Shown here: in pieces, positions 15,106-25,979 of the stretch
Numbering within the stretch: position 1 is the stretch's first letter
Layout: each line of letters starts with the position of its first letter
From: Phlegmacium glaucopus
Lineage: Eukaryota > Basidiomycota > Agaricomycetes > Agaricales > Cortinariaceae
DNA length: 64,000 nt
Reading direction: 5' to 3'
NCBI GenBank assembly: GCA_015039465.1
Contig: MU130617.1
Coordinates: forward strand, 124,001-188,000
Made by a program: the position numbers and the translations under genes
The notes under the pieces: generated by a model
Database searches by the model: none
What the model was told of the DNA's origin: nothing
Seen by the model: only the letters and a program-made list of their open reading frames with translations

Positions 15106-15402
15106 CTAAGGCTCGTTCTTATAAGGCGCACTGGCAGTTTCAAGGTAACGCTGGAGTTCCGGCAAATTCCGTGATTGCACGTGATGATGGGTTGTTGCCC
15201 ACTGCTCTACTAAGGTTACCATTCGGTCCTTTGCCTTTTCGCAATTTATTCTCATCATGGCCCTCACCCACGAGTGCATGTGTTGAAAGGCCAAGTTACT
15301 GACGCATGGGTACTGCCAGTGGATGGCCCAGACTATAACCGTTCCCCGGACCACATTTGGCCAGTCACAAGAATAAGGTCCTGAATTGCAATGTTGCGAC
15401 AA
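15106..15402 (-). CDS. Hypothetical open frame, possibly one exon of a broken gene
   Basis: A 98-codon minus-strand frame whose composition looks protein-like: Trp-rich, with segments WAIHWQYPCVSNLAFQHMHS and MVTLVEQWATTHHH. I do not recognise the family. No convincing exons were found upstream on the same strand, and the first Met has no obvious special context. It may be the 3' exon of an unrecognised gene, a relic, or chance. Confidence 0.25.
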   Translation of the reverse strand: MSQHCNSGPYSCDWPNVVRGTVIVWAIHWQYPCVSNLAFQHMHSWVRAMMRINCEKAKDRMVTLVEQWATTHHHVQSRNLPELQRYLETASAPYKNEP

Positions 15403-16227
15403 CTACTATCAGTGACAGTTGCTCTCAGCCCGTGAAATCGGGGTAAAGAAACGGTTACGTATGACTCTTCAGTTTCACTACTAGTATTAACCTTGGTCCT
15501 CTAAAGTTAGAACGATCGAACTAACCATTCGTCCACTTGGGCTGTAGGGTTTCGCAGTAACCACTCTCCTTGCCGGTGGGCCTGAGGCCTTGACGCAGAT
15601 CAACTCACTTCCACTAGTAGTTGCCCGTCCAAGTCTAAGTTTGGCCATAATCATCATCTATATATGCATCCCAAAACTACAGAACCTTTCTGCCGGGAAT
15701 CTGTTCCCATTGTGGGAGCAAGTTAGTCGAATTTCAGAAGTCCCACTGCTTATAACACCTACTCAACAGGTCACCTTATCAAACAAATTAAAAAATTAAA
15801 ACTATCAAACACATTTATGTATTTAGTTCTATGGCGGGTTTGAAAGAAAGTCTGCAAAAAGGGTGCTGGGAGCGTGTTATGGCAACTGCCTGTTCACATA
15901 AGATAACACTAAGGATGATTTCAGAAGAGATGAGGTTGCAAGGCTGACCATCGCGTTACGTTTCCCGAACCGACTCCGGAAATTGGAATCGCGAACAGCA
16001 ATTGACCTCAGTTGACCATTTAAAAAGAGAGGCGAGAGCCACGACTCACGAGATAACATTCTCTATTGTAGTGAGGAATGATCCGATCGGATTTTAGATT
16101 AGAATTCATCATGCATCACACAACATGAGTTGTCATCATGTAACATCGGAGTCTGCCTACGGGAACGGGTACATGCCAAATAATCACCAAATGAATTGAT
16201 GATGACCAGGATCATCTTGTTGAAACC
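15403..16227. other. No gene recognised
   Basis: Intergenic stretch before the HAD gene. Short frames on both strands show no family resemblance. The promoter of the plus-strand HAD gene should lie in its right-hand part. Confidence 0.45.
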
Positions 16228-17352
16228 ATGTGTCCATCATCCACTGGCACCTTGAAAAAGTTGACTGATCATAAATATCTCATATTCGATGTATACGGCA
16301 CTCTCGTCGTAAGCTATCCAAACCCCGCATTTCACAATCAATCAAATCAGTTGCTCATTGTTTCTTTTTTTTTCAATCCAATTTTTTACATAACTTAGGA
16401 TTGGGAGACAGGCATATACACTGCCCTGCAACCTCTCTTATCCCGTTATCCAGAATCAACCAAAGAATGGTCGCGTAAAGATGTTCTGACCGCTTTTGGA
16501 TCCGTCGAGCTGGACCTTCAGACTCAGTTTCCGGATATGCTTTATTCTGATTTATTGGAAAAAGTACATGAAGTATTGGAAGAGAGATTTGAAGCCCTTT
16601 CAGGAGGACAGTCGAAGAATAATGTACATGGAGGTGATCCAGCCGCTGTCGTTACGTCTAGTGCTGGCGTTTCCACTTCTACTGCGCCTAAGGAAGTTCA
16701 GGACGCACATAAAACCTTCGGCAACTCCATCAAACACTGGCCCCTCTTCCCAGACACATGCTCAGCCCTTATCCGCCTCTCAGCACACTTCAGACTAATC
16801 GTTCTCTCCAACGTCGATCGTACTTCCTTCCGTCACACTCACGCGCTTCTCTCTGGTGAACCTAACCCTACCCCCGAATCTCAACTCAAATTATACACGT
16901 ACCCGGAAAACAATCCATATAAATATTGGCATCCCAAACTTGAAGCTACCGGTACGAGTCCGTTTAGTCTTGTGCTCACAGCGCAGGATACAGGGTGTTA
17001 CAAACCTGCGCTTGGTGGTTTTTTGGCCGCGCTTAGGTATATCAACGACCAACCTGACCTATTCGGGGACATTGCTAGCAGCAGCAAAGCCGCACGAACG
17101 GAAGGGGGAGAAGAAGATGACATAGCATTACAATCCATTAAAGACAAAGTATTATCCGTAGCACAAAGTCTCACACACGACCACGAACCAGCGTCCAAGT
17201 TGGGATTGAGGAGTGTGTGGATTGATAGGCAGAGTGCTGTGACTTGTAATGAGACGCCTGGAGGTCTGGGTGTGAAGAAGAAATGGACATGGAGGTTTGA
17301 GACGCTTGGGGAGATGGCAGATGCTGTAGAGAAAGAATTGACTGACAACTAA
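16228..17352 (+). CDS. Haloacid dehalogenase-type hydrolase
   Basis: Two exons, 16228-16308 and 16399-17352, split by a 90-bp GT-AG intron, giving 344 residues. The first exon ends in the HAD motif I, FDVYGTLV, with the nucleophile Asp at residue 21, and continues in exon 2 as DWETGIY. Motif II is VLSNVDR and the motif III Lys sits in GCYKPALGGF. The acidic motif IV is DHEPASKLGLRSVWIDR. The spacing matches the type II haloacid dehalogenases common in fungi. The enzyme would hydrolyse a small 2-haloacid or, as often in this family, an unknown phosphate or halogenated substrate. Ser/Gly-rich inserts (residues about 105-140 and 275-300) make it longer than typical 240-residue bacterial members. 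It appears intact. Confidence 0.88.
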
Positions 17353-17598
17353 TGGCACTCATTGATGTACAAATGTTGATCTAAAATGTTGTGTATGGTT
17401 AAGATTGAGTTTGGATTGATAATAATTGATGTCCCAAGGAACGGGCATGAGGGATTGATGAACACTAGTTAAGTTCATGTCGTCGGATAAAATATGGGAT
17501 GATCTTGCGCCACGCATTGGCGAATTGGCAATCATAAAGAAAAAATTCGCAGCTTACCGTCAATGGATAAATATATGTACATTGCATCATTGATGTAG
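17353..17598. other. Intergenic
   Basis: 3' flank shared by the converging HAD gene (plus) and the VPS16 relic (minus). Nothing distinctive. Confidence 0.4.
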
Positions 17599-18455
17599 AC
17601 TCCTCCCGGTCGTCGAAATAGTAAAATTCTCGAAGCATTTCTCTGTTTTGTTCTGTGGTATATGCTTCTAGGAGCCTGCTTGAGGAAGCGAGTACCTTGC
17701 CGCCATCTTCGAGCAGCCGGAAGAACGAGCCAAGAGGAAGCCTCTTCTGTGAATGCAGGAGGACATGGTAAACTGACAGGAGAAGCTTGACCAGAAAAGA
17801 ACTGATAAAGAAAAGGCTGACAGGTTACTGAGGTCTGTATCCAGACCTTTCGCGTTATGATCCAAGAGCTCCCATTCCTGCCCAGCAGCGTCAAGGCACT
17901 CATCGACATCTTTCGCGAGCTCGGGTCGGATACTTCGTCTGCCTGTAGAGTCGGAAAATATACAAAGTGGATGCTAATGAGAGTCATTGATAAGGCATAA
18001 CGAATGCAAGCTTAGATCTACACACAGAGACCTTTCTGTATTAGATCACAGAAGTCATTCGGACACTATCCATTTCTTTGATCGCAAACGCTTGTCCATA
18101 ATAAATATAACTGCAAGAGATGTAAGAATGGTAACCGTGATACACTTTAATTCCCCGAATGGACCGAGGAAGGCGACCAACGAATCCTCGTTATTAAACC
18201 ATTCGACTTGATGGACCGGCCCTTCCGCACCACCGACGTCCTTCGTCTCAAATTCAACCATGCTGCGTTGGAAATCGGTCGAGACGGCCCATAAAGTACC
18301 CGTGAAAAAGTCAATAATGCAAGGGATTTTCTGTTCGGTGATGGCGATACGTGCGTAAAGGGACCGCGAGAGAGACGTTGATCCACGCTCTCCAGGTTAT
18401 CAACACTATATATCCTTGTATCGACTGATAGCAACACTTCAGCATGGGTCCTCAA
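17599..18455 (-). pseudogene. VPS16: Degenerate VPS16 relic (HOPS/CORVET core subunit)
   Basis: Minus-strand pieces, in VPS16 order but in different frames. At 18455-18310: SVDTRIYSVDNLESVDQRLS then RGPFTHVSPSPNRKSLALLT. After a one-base shift near the A/T homopolymer at 18305: TGTLWAVSTDFQRSMVEFET and KDVGGAEGPVHQVEW to GPFGELK. Near 18080: SYIYYGQAFAIKEMDSVR and CDLIQK. Near 17900: SIRPELAKDVDECLDAAGQE. At 17673-17600: EQNREMLREFYYFDD. VPS16 is the roughly 800-residue scaffold of the HOPS and CORVET tethering complexes at vacuoles and endosomes. Here large parts are missing, the frame changes and stops intervene, so this is almost certainly a dead fragment. An intact copy should exist elsewhere because the gene is conserved. 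Confidence 0.7.
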
Positions 18456-18604
18456 GTTCAGGGAGTCACGGTTTCCCTGGAATTGAATAACATTGTTTGT
18501 TGTCGACGGTGGAAGACGTTGCCTGCCATGATGCAGTTGAGTGATCCGCTACAACACGGTCAACGCGTTGAGGACACACGTGATAGTAAAATAGCTCATC
18601 ACCA

Positions 18605-19080
18605 ATGGCAATGCAAAGCCGCATCCTCAAACAGTTTTTTCGACAATCTGTCCTTCTGAGAAATCCAAATCACATCCAACGTCATCTCATCTCCTCCTCT
18701 TCCCGGTTGCTTGCCGACCCATGGCCACTACCTCATACACCAGAACATCTGGCTTCCACCACCACCCCAGTAGATACTTCTCCTCTACCACCACTCCCTA
18801 GACTGAACGAAACTATCGAGACTCTCCGGGCACGTCTAGTCTATCAATCTCGTAAACGAGGAACTTTAGAAAGCGATCTTCTTCTGAGCACATTTGCACG
18901 AGATCATCTCAGTGTTATGACACAAGAGGAGTTGAAGGAGTATGACAAGGTGTGTAAAAAATAAACATTTTTGGTTAACTGTACATGAAGCTAACTATGG
19001 GTTTTTTGAAAAAGCTCCTTGATGAAGCAGATTGGGATATCTATTATTGAGCTACTGATAAGCGGACGCCACCGGATCGT
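18605..19080 (+). pseudogene. SDHAF2: SDHAF2-like gene with TGA at a conserved Trp
   Basis: Exon 1 (18605-18949, 115 codons) starts with a basic, Ser-rich presequence typical of mitochondrial import. It then carries the SDHAF2/Emi5 core: [20 protein letters not shown] and [23 protein letters not shown] 65-bp GT-AG intron leads to LLDEADWDIYY, then TGA (19048-19050), then ATDKRTPPDR. The family has YYWATxKRTPP, so the stop replaces Trp exactly (TGG to TGA). The usual C-terminal block (WKDSxxLxKL ... ARNE) is not found after 19080. SDHAF2 promotes flavinylation of the succinate dehydrogenase flavoprotein in the matrix. This copy should be inactive unless the base is an error. The adjoining VPS16 relic suggests a duplicated or decaying segment. 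Confidence 0.75.
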
Positions 19081-19107
19081 GTAATTTACTTCCGCATCAA
19101 GATATAT

Positions 19108-19249
19108 CAAGTCTGCTCCATCTGATGGGCCGAAAAAGAAGGTCGAAGCCTTTGTCAAAGCTGAAAAATCCCAGCGTAAAATGGAAAAGATACGGAGGAG
19201 TGGTATCAAACAGGCGCGTAGCGGGAAGGGTGGCGGATTTGATTTTTAG
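19108..19249 (+). other. Lys/Arg-rich coding remnant
   Basis: A plus-strand frame runs through APSDGPKKKVEAFVKAEKSQ and RKMEKIRRSGIKQARSGKGG to GFDF and a TAG stop at 19247. It looks like the end of a real basic protein but does not match the normal SDHAF2 C-terminus. It could be an unrecognised gene end fused next to the SDHAF2 remnant, or a derived SDHAF2 tail reached by an unseen splice. Confidence 0.3.
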
Positions 19250-19728
19250 CTTAAAAGAGACGGCTCATGAAATAGTGACTCTGCCTAAGGCTTTCCCTAT
19301 CAACTCTTTTCACGCTGGTAATACCCTGAGAGCGGATAGGAATGGCCGTTAAACTGTATTAAGTTCATACCTAACGAACCGGTATTTGTTCCAGTGCTCA
19401 ATACTCCTCGAAGTCATCTATCTATACGGAAGACGACAGGGTAACGAGTGTCGGCCGTCGCTCGTATCTTGTTTAACAAAGTTTCGAAACTACCTAACCC
19501 GCAGGTAGGGCAAGGTAGGAGGAGGCAGGGGTTAGCGAAGGGGCCCGACGGAAGAGGTCGAGGGCGCTCTTGATGAGCCATTACATATGATAACGTCGGT
19601 TAGGATCAGGTTATACTACTGCTGTATCAAGTCTGCCCTTGTTTTTTGTATGGCCAGACTTTTACCGTGGGAAGAGCGCCCAACTCGCACAGCCGTGACA
19701 CTAGCGCTTTCTCTTGACTATCATCATC
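19250..19728. other. Intergenic, upstream of the NLR gene
   Basis: No gene recognised. It should hold the promoter of the NACHT-WD40 gene that starts at 19729. Confidence 0.4.
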
Positions 19729-22700
19729 ATGTCGAACGAAAGACCGTCAAAGAACAATCGCATGCACAAAGTTATTCGATCTTTCAAAGGGAAATTATCT
19801 TCTCTTCTTCATTTGTCACCATCACCCACACCGTCGTCGATCGACCTGGTTTCAAGCTCTGATAACCATACGACAGCAACAACAGATGCAGGAACAAGGT
19901 GAGTAACTGAATCCCTGTCGTCCTTGATTGTGTATTCATATTTTTAAGTAATTTGCCACTCAATACGGTCCCTGTCGATCACGCACCGATTGCAAGTATG
20001 GAAGCATACACAGTGCCTCCTCCAATTCCCGTACCTGTTTCAGCAACGGCACCTGGTGTACCAAGGCAGCCTGTTTCCGTTAGTAGTGCAAGACCGGAAC
20101 ATGAAACTCCACCCACGGTCAGCATCATGTTGCGCTCACGATCGTCGTCACTAATTACTGGTCATTTGGCAGATGTCTCCGAACACCCATAGTTCAATGT
20201 CTCTCTTGCGAGGTGCTCACAATGTCTACATGTCACATCCGACGATTACCATCACTAATAACGTGGGTGTCATTCCAGCGTAAATGCTAAACTGGCGTGC
20301 TAACAGTTCCACCTTCCTTTAAGATCCGGAATGTATTCAGCGCTGGTGGAAATGAACGAACGAGGCCTCAAATCTTGGTGAGCGTATAATCTTTAGAGTA
20401 GGACAACCTTCGCTTAACCCCAGTTCATAGGCTGCACTACGTGAGAATCTCTTGCCACGTGCTGAGTTTGCAGAATACGACGCAGCATCTCCCGCTCCGC
20501 GCAACGGATGTACGAAAAATACTCGCAAGGCAATCCTTGATACACTGCAAATGTGGGCCAGTGATAATGCGACAACAAAGGTATACTGGCTCAATGGGAT
20601 GGCTGGAACCGGCAAAACAACAATTGCTTATTCATTCAGTGAAATGCTTGATGACAATGAATCCCTTGGTGGTACCTTCTTCTCATCTCATCTTCGGGTT
20701 GATACGAGTGATGCTCGTTGCATCATTCCCACCATCTGCCTTCAGTTGGCTGCCAGAGAGTATCTTCCCTCTCTGTCCCATCTCATCCTAAATGTAGTGG
20801 AAGCCAATCCTGACTGCAAATCTTGGAGGATTGGCAAACAATTCCTGAATTTCCTTGTTAGGCCACTCACTGCTGCATACAGGGATCCCAGTGAAGTAGT
20901 AGTTGTCCCAGTTATTGTTCTTGATGCTCTGGATGAGTGTTCTGACCAGTCCCTTGTGGCTGAATTGCTTGCTGCAATCTTAGGGCATAGTACATCCCTT
21001 CCAGTGAAATTCTTCATCACTAGCCGTCCAGAAATAAGGCTCAAAGAGTCTTTTGGTAAATCCTGGACTCATTCAAACTTCATCCTCCATGAGGTTGAAA
21101 AGGAGATTGTAAAGGATGATATTGAACTTTATATCAAAGCCTGCTTGCTTGATGGCCAAACTTGGCTTAGGCATGACTGGCCTCCTCAGGCTGAACTTGA
21201 AAGCCTTGTCAACATGTCTGGAATTTTGTTCATTTATGCAGCAACTGTCTGCAAATATATTACCCAGAGGGGGAGCTCTGGCATGCCTCGTCGTCTTTCA
21301 GAGGTAGTCAACTCTGCATTGGAAGCAACATCTAGTCTAACTTATCCACTGGATGATCTTTATAAAAGAATTTTGGATGCTTCCTATGCTCCTACAACTA
21401 TTGGGGAGGCATTAGATATAAAATTGGTTCTTACAGCCATTGTATATGCCTATAATCCTCTTTCTGTGGCTACCATCAGTACTTTGATGGAAATTCCCAT
21501 AGAACACACTGATGCAGCCCTTTCTTCTCTTCATTCCTTAATATACATTCCATCCCAAGATCCTGATATACCCATCTCAACATTCCATGCTTCCTTCTAT
21601 GATTTCATCAGCAATCAAATCCATTCCTCAAAACACTATCTTGACCCTTGTATTTCACATAAGCATATAGCACTTCAGTGTCTTGGGTTGATAAAGAAAG
21701 CTTGGTTAGAGAAGGAAAAGATATCTTATCTGGAAGAGAGAAAATCTGATGAGATTTCTGAATGTCTTGCATATGCTTGCAGCCACTGGGCCTTCCATTT
21801 TACCTATGAAGATGTTGGTGAGCCTGCTGAATTGAAGGATTTCTTTCAAAAGCATCTTTTGCGATGGATGGATTGTTTAAGTGTATTAGGGAAGTTGGAG
21901 ACTGCAATGCATTCATTGCATAAGCTAGAAGGTTGGGCATATGTAAGTTTTCCTCATTACTGTAGATACATTGTGCTGACAACAGAAAGTAGAAGCAAAA
22001 GCTCTTGGCAACAACAGTGTTTGATGCTGAACGGTTTTTGAAGGAAAACTTTGATTTCATCAAGAGCAACAGTATTGAAGGATGTCCTTCAGTACTAACT
22101 TGGCTCCCAGAAACATCAGATATCTGGAAGACATATGGAAGTAGAATGGATTGTCCATGGAAGCTCTGTTTAGGAAGGAGAAAAGCATGGAACCAATCAG
22201 AAGCAGTTCTCAGACATTCAAACAGGGTCAGTTCTGCTGTCTTCTCTCCTGATGGTATGCAAATTGTGTCTTCATCTAATGACAAAACTGCATGGATCTG
22301 GAATACAGCCACAGGAGAGTGTGAAGCAGAGCTAAAAGGACATTCATTGAGGGTCATATCTGCTGTCTTCTCTCCTGATGGTATGCATGTTGTGTCTGCA
22401 TCTTATGACAAAACTGCACGGATCTGGAATACAGCCACAGGAGAGTGTGAAGCAGAACTGAAAGGACATTTAGACTGGGTCCTATCTGCCATCTTCTCTC
22501 CTGATGGTATGCATATTGTGTCTGCATCTGATGACTGCACTGCACGGATCTGGAATACAGCCACAGAAGAGTGTGAAGCAGAGCTGAAAGGACATTTATT
22601 GAGGGTTGGATCTGCTGTCTTCTCTCCTGATGGTATGCATATTGTGTCTGCATCTGATGACTGCACTGCATGGATCTGGAATACAGCCACAGGAGAGTGT

Positions 22701-23406
22701 GAAACAGAGCTGAAAGGACATTTAAAGAGGGTCAGATCTGCTGTCTTCTCTCCTGATGGTATGCATATTGTGTCTGCATCTGATGACCACACTGTACGGA
22801 TCTGGAATATGGCTACAGGAGAGTGTGAAGCAGAGCTGAAAGGACATTCGGACTGGGTCAGATCTGCTGTCTTCTCTTTCAACTCTGACAACAATCAATT
22901 TGTACCTGTGTTTACATGTATTCCTGATAATGTTTTGACCCACAGTTATTTTGATAGGAAAGATGATGTCTCTTCCAAGCCATCTTTCCTTGAAATATAC
23001 ACAGACACAGTATTCCATACTGTAAACCTCCATAAAATCTGGATCCCACCACCTTTCTGCAAGCCATCATCAATCAGCTGTCACTCATCCAAAATATGCC
23101 TTGGATATACATCAGGAGAAGTTTTGCTTCTAGAGGTATGTATAGGCTTATATTGTATTTCACATTGTTACTGTATTTCTAACTTTCTCTTAAACATAGT
23201 TTTAATGTACTTAAAACTTTTTGCAGAACATGGTAAGGTGTTATGAATGGCTGATACACTCATTGGACTCTCCACTCTTTTCTTTCTTTGTTACAACCCC
23301 TTGCCCTTATTCTTCACCCCTTTGCCTGAACACTGTACTTGTTACAACTTTGAAGAATTCAAGCATGTTTGAAAGCCTGATTCTAGACAGTTATTTGAGA
23401 GAATAA
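19729..23406 (+). CDS. NACHT-WD40 NLR-like protein (NWD, STAND NTPase)
   Basis: Exons read as 19729-19898, 19949-20117, 20173-about 20268, a short exon near 20325-20380 with uncertain junctions, about 20431-21942, 21993-23135 and 23227-23406. The N-terminus is a basic Ser-rich leader (MSNERPSKNNRMHKVIRSFK). The NACHT domain is clear: GMAGTGKTT (Walker A), VIVLDALDEC (Walker B), KFFITSRPE (sensor). A winged-helix/linker region follows (FHASFYDFISN, CLGLIKKAW, LKDFFQKHLLRWMDCLSVLG). Five complete 42-residue WD40 units and the start of a sixth come next, then a tail with IWIPPPFCKPSS and CLGYTSGEVLLLE. Fungal NWD proteins act as intracellular receptors in non-self recognition and programmed cell death (het-d/het-e type, established in Podospora); a role here is inferred. 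The frame across 20268-20431 could not be settled, so a frameshift there is possible. Confidence 0.85.
22215..22890 (+). repeat. Nearly identical 126-bp WD40 repeat array
   Basis: Units begin at 22215, 22341, 22467, 22593 and 22719, with a partial unit at 22845. Each encodes 42 residues of the form SAVFSPDGMHIVSASDDxTA, then IWNTATGECEAELKGH. Units differ at few codons, mostly the residues before each V-SAVF (NR, LR, DW, LR, KR, DW) and the DD-C/H-T positions. This is high internal conservation, as in allorecognition NLRs. Confidence 0.9.
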
Positions 23407-23540
23407 AATAAACTTTCAAAGAGTGTTGAAGAGGTCATCTCTATCAATATTGTCTCTAAAATTTTGAGGAAATACAAGTTTCTTTAGAGCATGTAAGAAT
23501 CTCAAGAACTAGCTACTATACATCACTAGTAGTGTTTAAA

Positions 23541-23612
23541 GGTCCAGTCTGGTCTTTTGACCCTCATGGTCATGGACCAGGACCAGGACCAGTCCACTTC
23601 AGTCCTAGGACC
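23541..23612. repeat. GGACC/GGTCC palindromic word cluster
   Basis: Short word repeats (GGTCCAGTCTGGTC, ATGGACCAGGACCAGGACC, AGTCC) lie just beyond the NLR gene. Their style resembles the subterminal word arrays of the CTTTAC-tipped elements described below, but no tip or target duplication is visible here. Confidence 0.5.
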
Positions 23613-23639
23613 TTAAAAGACACACTGTCAAAGGAAGAA

Positions 23640-24432
23640 ATATGAAGAGACAACAGCTGTGAGAAGAAAAGAACAATGGAAAAGAAGAAGGAACAATAAA
23701 AAAAATCTGTAAAGTGTCAAAGTGCAAGAGAAAAGAGGAAAAGGCAGTGTGCATAGTCCAATAGCAAAAATATATCAACTCCAGAGCTGTGTGGTCATGT
23801 CAAAATATGAAAGGTCCTGAGTCAATACTTGAAAGGTGCAGCCTTGTTCCTGAGAAAATACCGCTTGCACAGCCTTGGTAACACTTGACACACTGTACTG
23901 CATGAATGATGGTTTTGGCAGTGAATGATAAGATAAGAGGTAGATAATTGAGGATAGGGGACTGAGTGTGATCCAGGAGCGAGGTATGGCAAGATAGATA
24001 GCTGAGGGGAAGGGTCCATAGCCACAACAACAATGACAAAGCCTTTTACATAATGGGAGATGTAGCTGATGCATCCATAAACAGGCCATTCTTGAAATGA
24101 TGGGCCATAGATACAATCAAACATGAGCCAATGACCAATACAAATAGTGGATTGATTGCTTTGTTGTATTGCTAGCCAAGGGATAAAAGGATGGTAGATG
24201 TTTAGGATCATGTTGATAGTGTAAATGATTGATAGCTTGGTGAAAGACATTGTGAATAAGATGAGTGGTGAGGGTGATAACATCAATTGAATGATTTATT
24301 GACCAGGAATGTGATTCAGGACTGCTTCCAAAACAGGTAAGTGAATTCAAAGTCTGCTTTATTTTCATGATGGCAATTTTTAAGCTTTTTACCCATGCTA
24401 CCAATCAGTATTGGTGCGGGATACCGGTTAGC
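23640..24432 (-). repeat. Dispersed LTR-like repeat, truncated copy 3
   Basis: This segment matches 39400-40309 at high identity in the same orientation, and its inner 260 bp (24160-24425) are inverted relative to 25044-25300. Landmarks are the ATCAACTCCA...GTGGTCATGTCAAAA stretch and the end CTACCAATCAGTATTGGTGCG. The promoter-proximal half of the repeat, with its TATA box, is missing. Frames inside are conserved by homology but match no protein family I know. Confidence 0.65.
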
Positions 24433-25047
24433 TATCTGCTTAGTAGTTTAGTATTACATGACCGATCCTTATCACTATACACACACAAGTGCACATTAGT
24501 ATAAATAGTTAAGGTGTAGATATAGGTTCTGCACCTTGGTCAATGACAATGCTTATGGGGTTCCCCAAGAAGTGTGACTGTAAGGCATAACCATTTTACT
24601 GGTTGTTCATTTACTTTACCCTCCCTGGGTTAATCCATATGGATTCCATAAAATAAAGGGTGGATTCCATGGAATATTCAGATGGAATCCATGGAATAGG
24701 GATGGATTCCATGGAACATACAGATGGAATCTATGGAATGGGGATGGATTCCATATGGACCATATGTTAGGTTAATATTTTATTTTATTTTATTCAGTTT
24801 TTGTTAAGGTTTTTTCATTGTAATATTTATATTATTTATTCCATATTACATTAATACTAATAACAATCCTATTAAAATCTTAGAATAAAATACAATACCC
24901 TGGGGGATTGCTAGGGCTGCGCACCACAACTGTACACTACGGTCTATGGATCCTACAGTACAGTTACGGTTGCCATATCATGGAGGTACACTGACCCATT
25001 CTACAGTTTGGTCATGGTACAATTATGACTACCATAGGATCCATTAT
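24433..25047. repeat. Word-repeat remnant and AT-rich spacer
   Basis: At 24612 a tip-like TTTACTTTACCCTCCCTGGG is followed by repeated ATTCCATGGAAT/ATCCATATGGATTCC words to about 24770. AT-rich sequence follows, then at 24915-25040 a stretch with TATGGATCC/CATAGGATCC words. It looks like one or two eroded non-autonomous elements related to the 25294-31096 element. No target duplication was found. Confidence 0.45.
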
Positions 25048-25298
25048 TGTGCACCAATACTGATTGGTAGCACAGGTAAAAAGCTTAAAAGTTGCCATCA
25101 TGAAAATAAGCAGACTTTGAATTCACTTACCTGTTTTGGAAGCAGCCCTGAATCCCGTTCCTGGTCAACAAATCATTCATTCAACATTATCATCCTTATC
25201 ACTCATCATATTCTCAATGTCTCACACTATGCTATCTATCATTTACACTATCTACATGCTCCTAAACATCTACCATCCTTTTGTTCCATCCACAAGGT

Positions 25299-25585
25299 CT
25301 TTACTCTCCCCCCTTATTCCACATGGAATCCACCTGGAATCCACATGGATTCCATCATTCCATATGGAATATGTTTTGGCTCAGATCCCACCCATTTTAG
25401 GCTCTTCATTCCATATGGAATCTGTATGGATTCCATGTGGAATGACAACGGAACAGCCAAATTCCATATGGAATGATGGAATGTCCACATGGATTCCACA
25501 TGGATTCCAGGTGGAATAAAGCCACAGATTCCATGTATATTCCATATGGATTCCACTATTTCCATCTCTATTCCATATGGAACAA
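25299..25585. repeat. Left subterminal word array (TTCCATATGGAA)
   Basis: Many overlapping copies of ATTCCATATGGAATCC and CACATGGATTCCA directly inside the left tip, mirrored at the right end. Probably transposase-binding or fold-back sequence (inference). Confidence 0.85.
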
Positions 25586-25626
25586 CCATTAATATAATTT
25601 GTAGTGTCTTTGAAAAAATATAAGTG

Positions 25627-25699
25627 AGACCAGCATGAATTGAACCGGGGACCTTATCATCAACAAATCCAGTGCTCCAGCCCACTAAGCCACGGTGCC
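25627..25699 (-). promoter_or_regulatory. tRNA-like pol III promoter (A and B boxes)
   Basis: Reading the minus strand, TGGCTTAGTGGG (25692-25681) fits the tRNA A box and GGTTCAATTC (25646-25637) fits the B box, spaced as in a tRNA. The acceptor and T stems do not pair well, so it is not a working tRNA. Transcription would run outward through the word array to the left tip. Confidence 0.6.
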
Positions 25700-25979
25700 A
25701 TTTATATTTGTAGAAAAAGTAATTCCAATATTCTGTTGCTGACACATGGCCCATGCGCATACCCAAATATGGGCACTTTCCACCCATCGCTTCCCACCCT
25801 CCCCCATCACTTCCCACCCTTTCCCACCACCAACTCTAGCCCTTGACGTCCATCACAATCACCTGCCACCCACCACTGTCACCACTACCCACCACTTCTG
25901 CTGCACCATCATCACCCAGCTCTATACCTACCACCTCTGCCCACCTTTTTGAGTCATGATGCCACCTTGTTGAGGCAAG

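Noticed and set aside
25627..25699. A tRNA gene on the minus strand
   Set aside because: A and B boxes are good, but acceptor and T stems do not pair and the unit is part of a transposon end.
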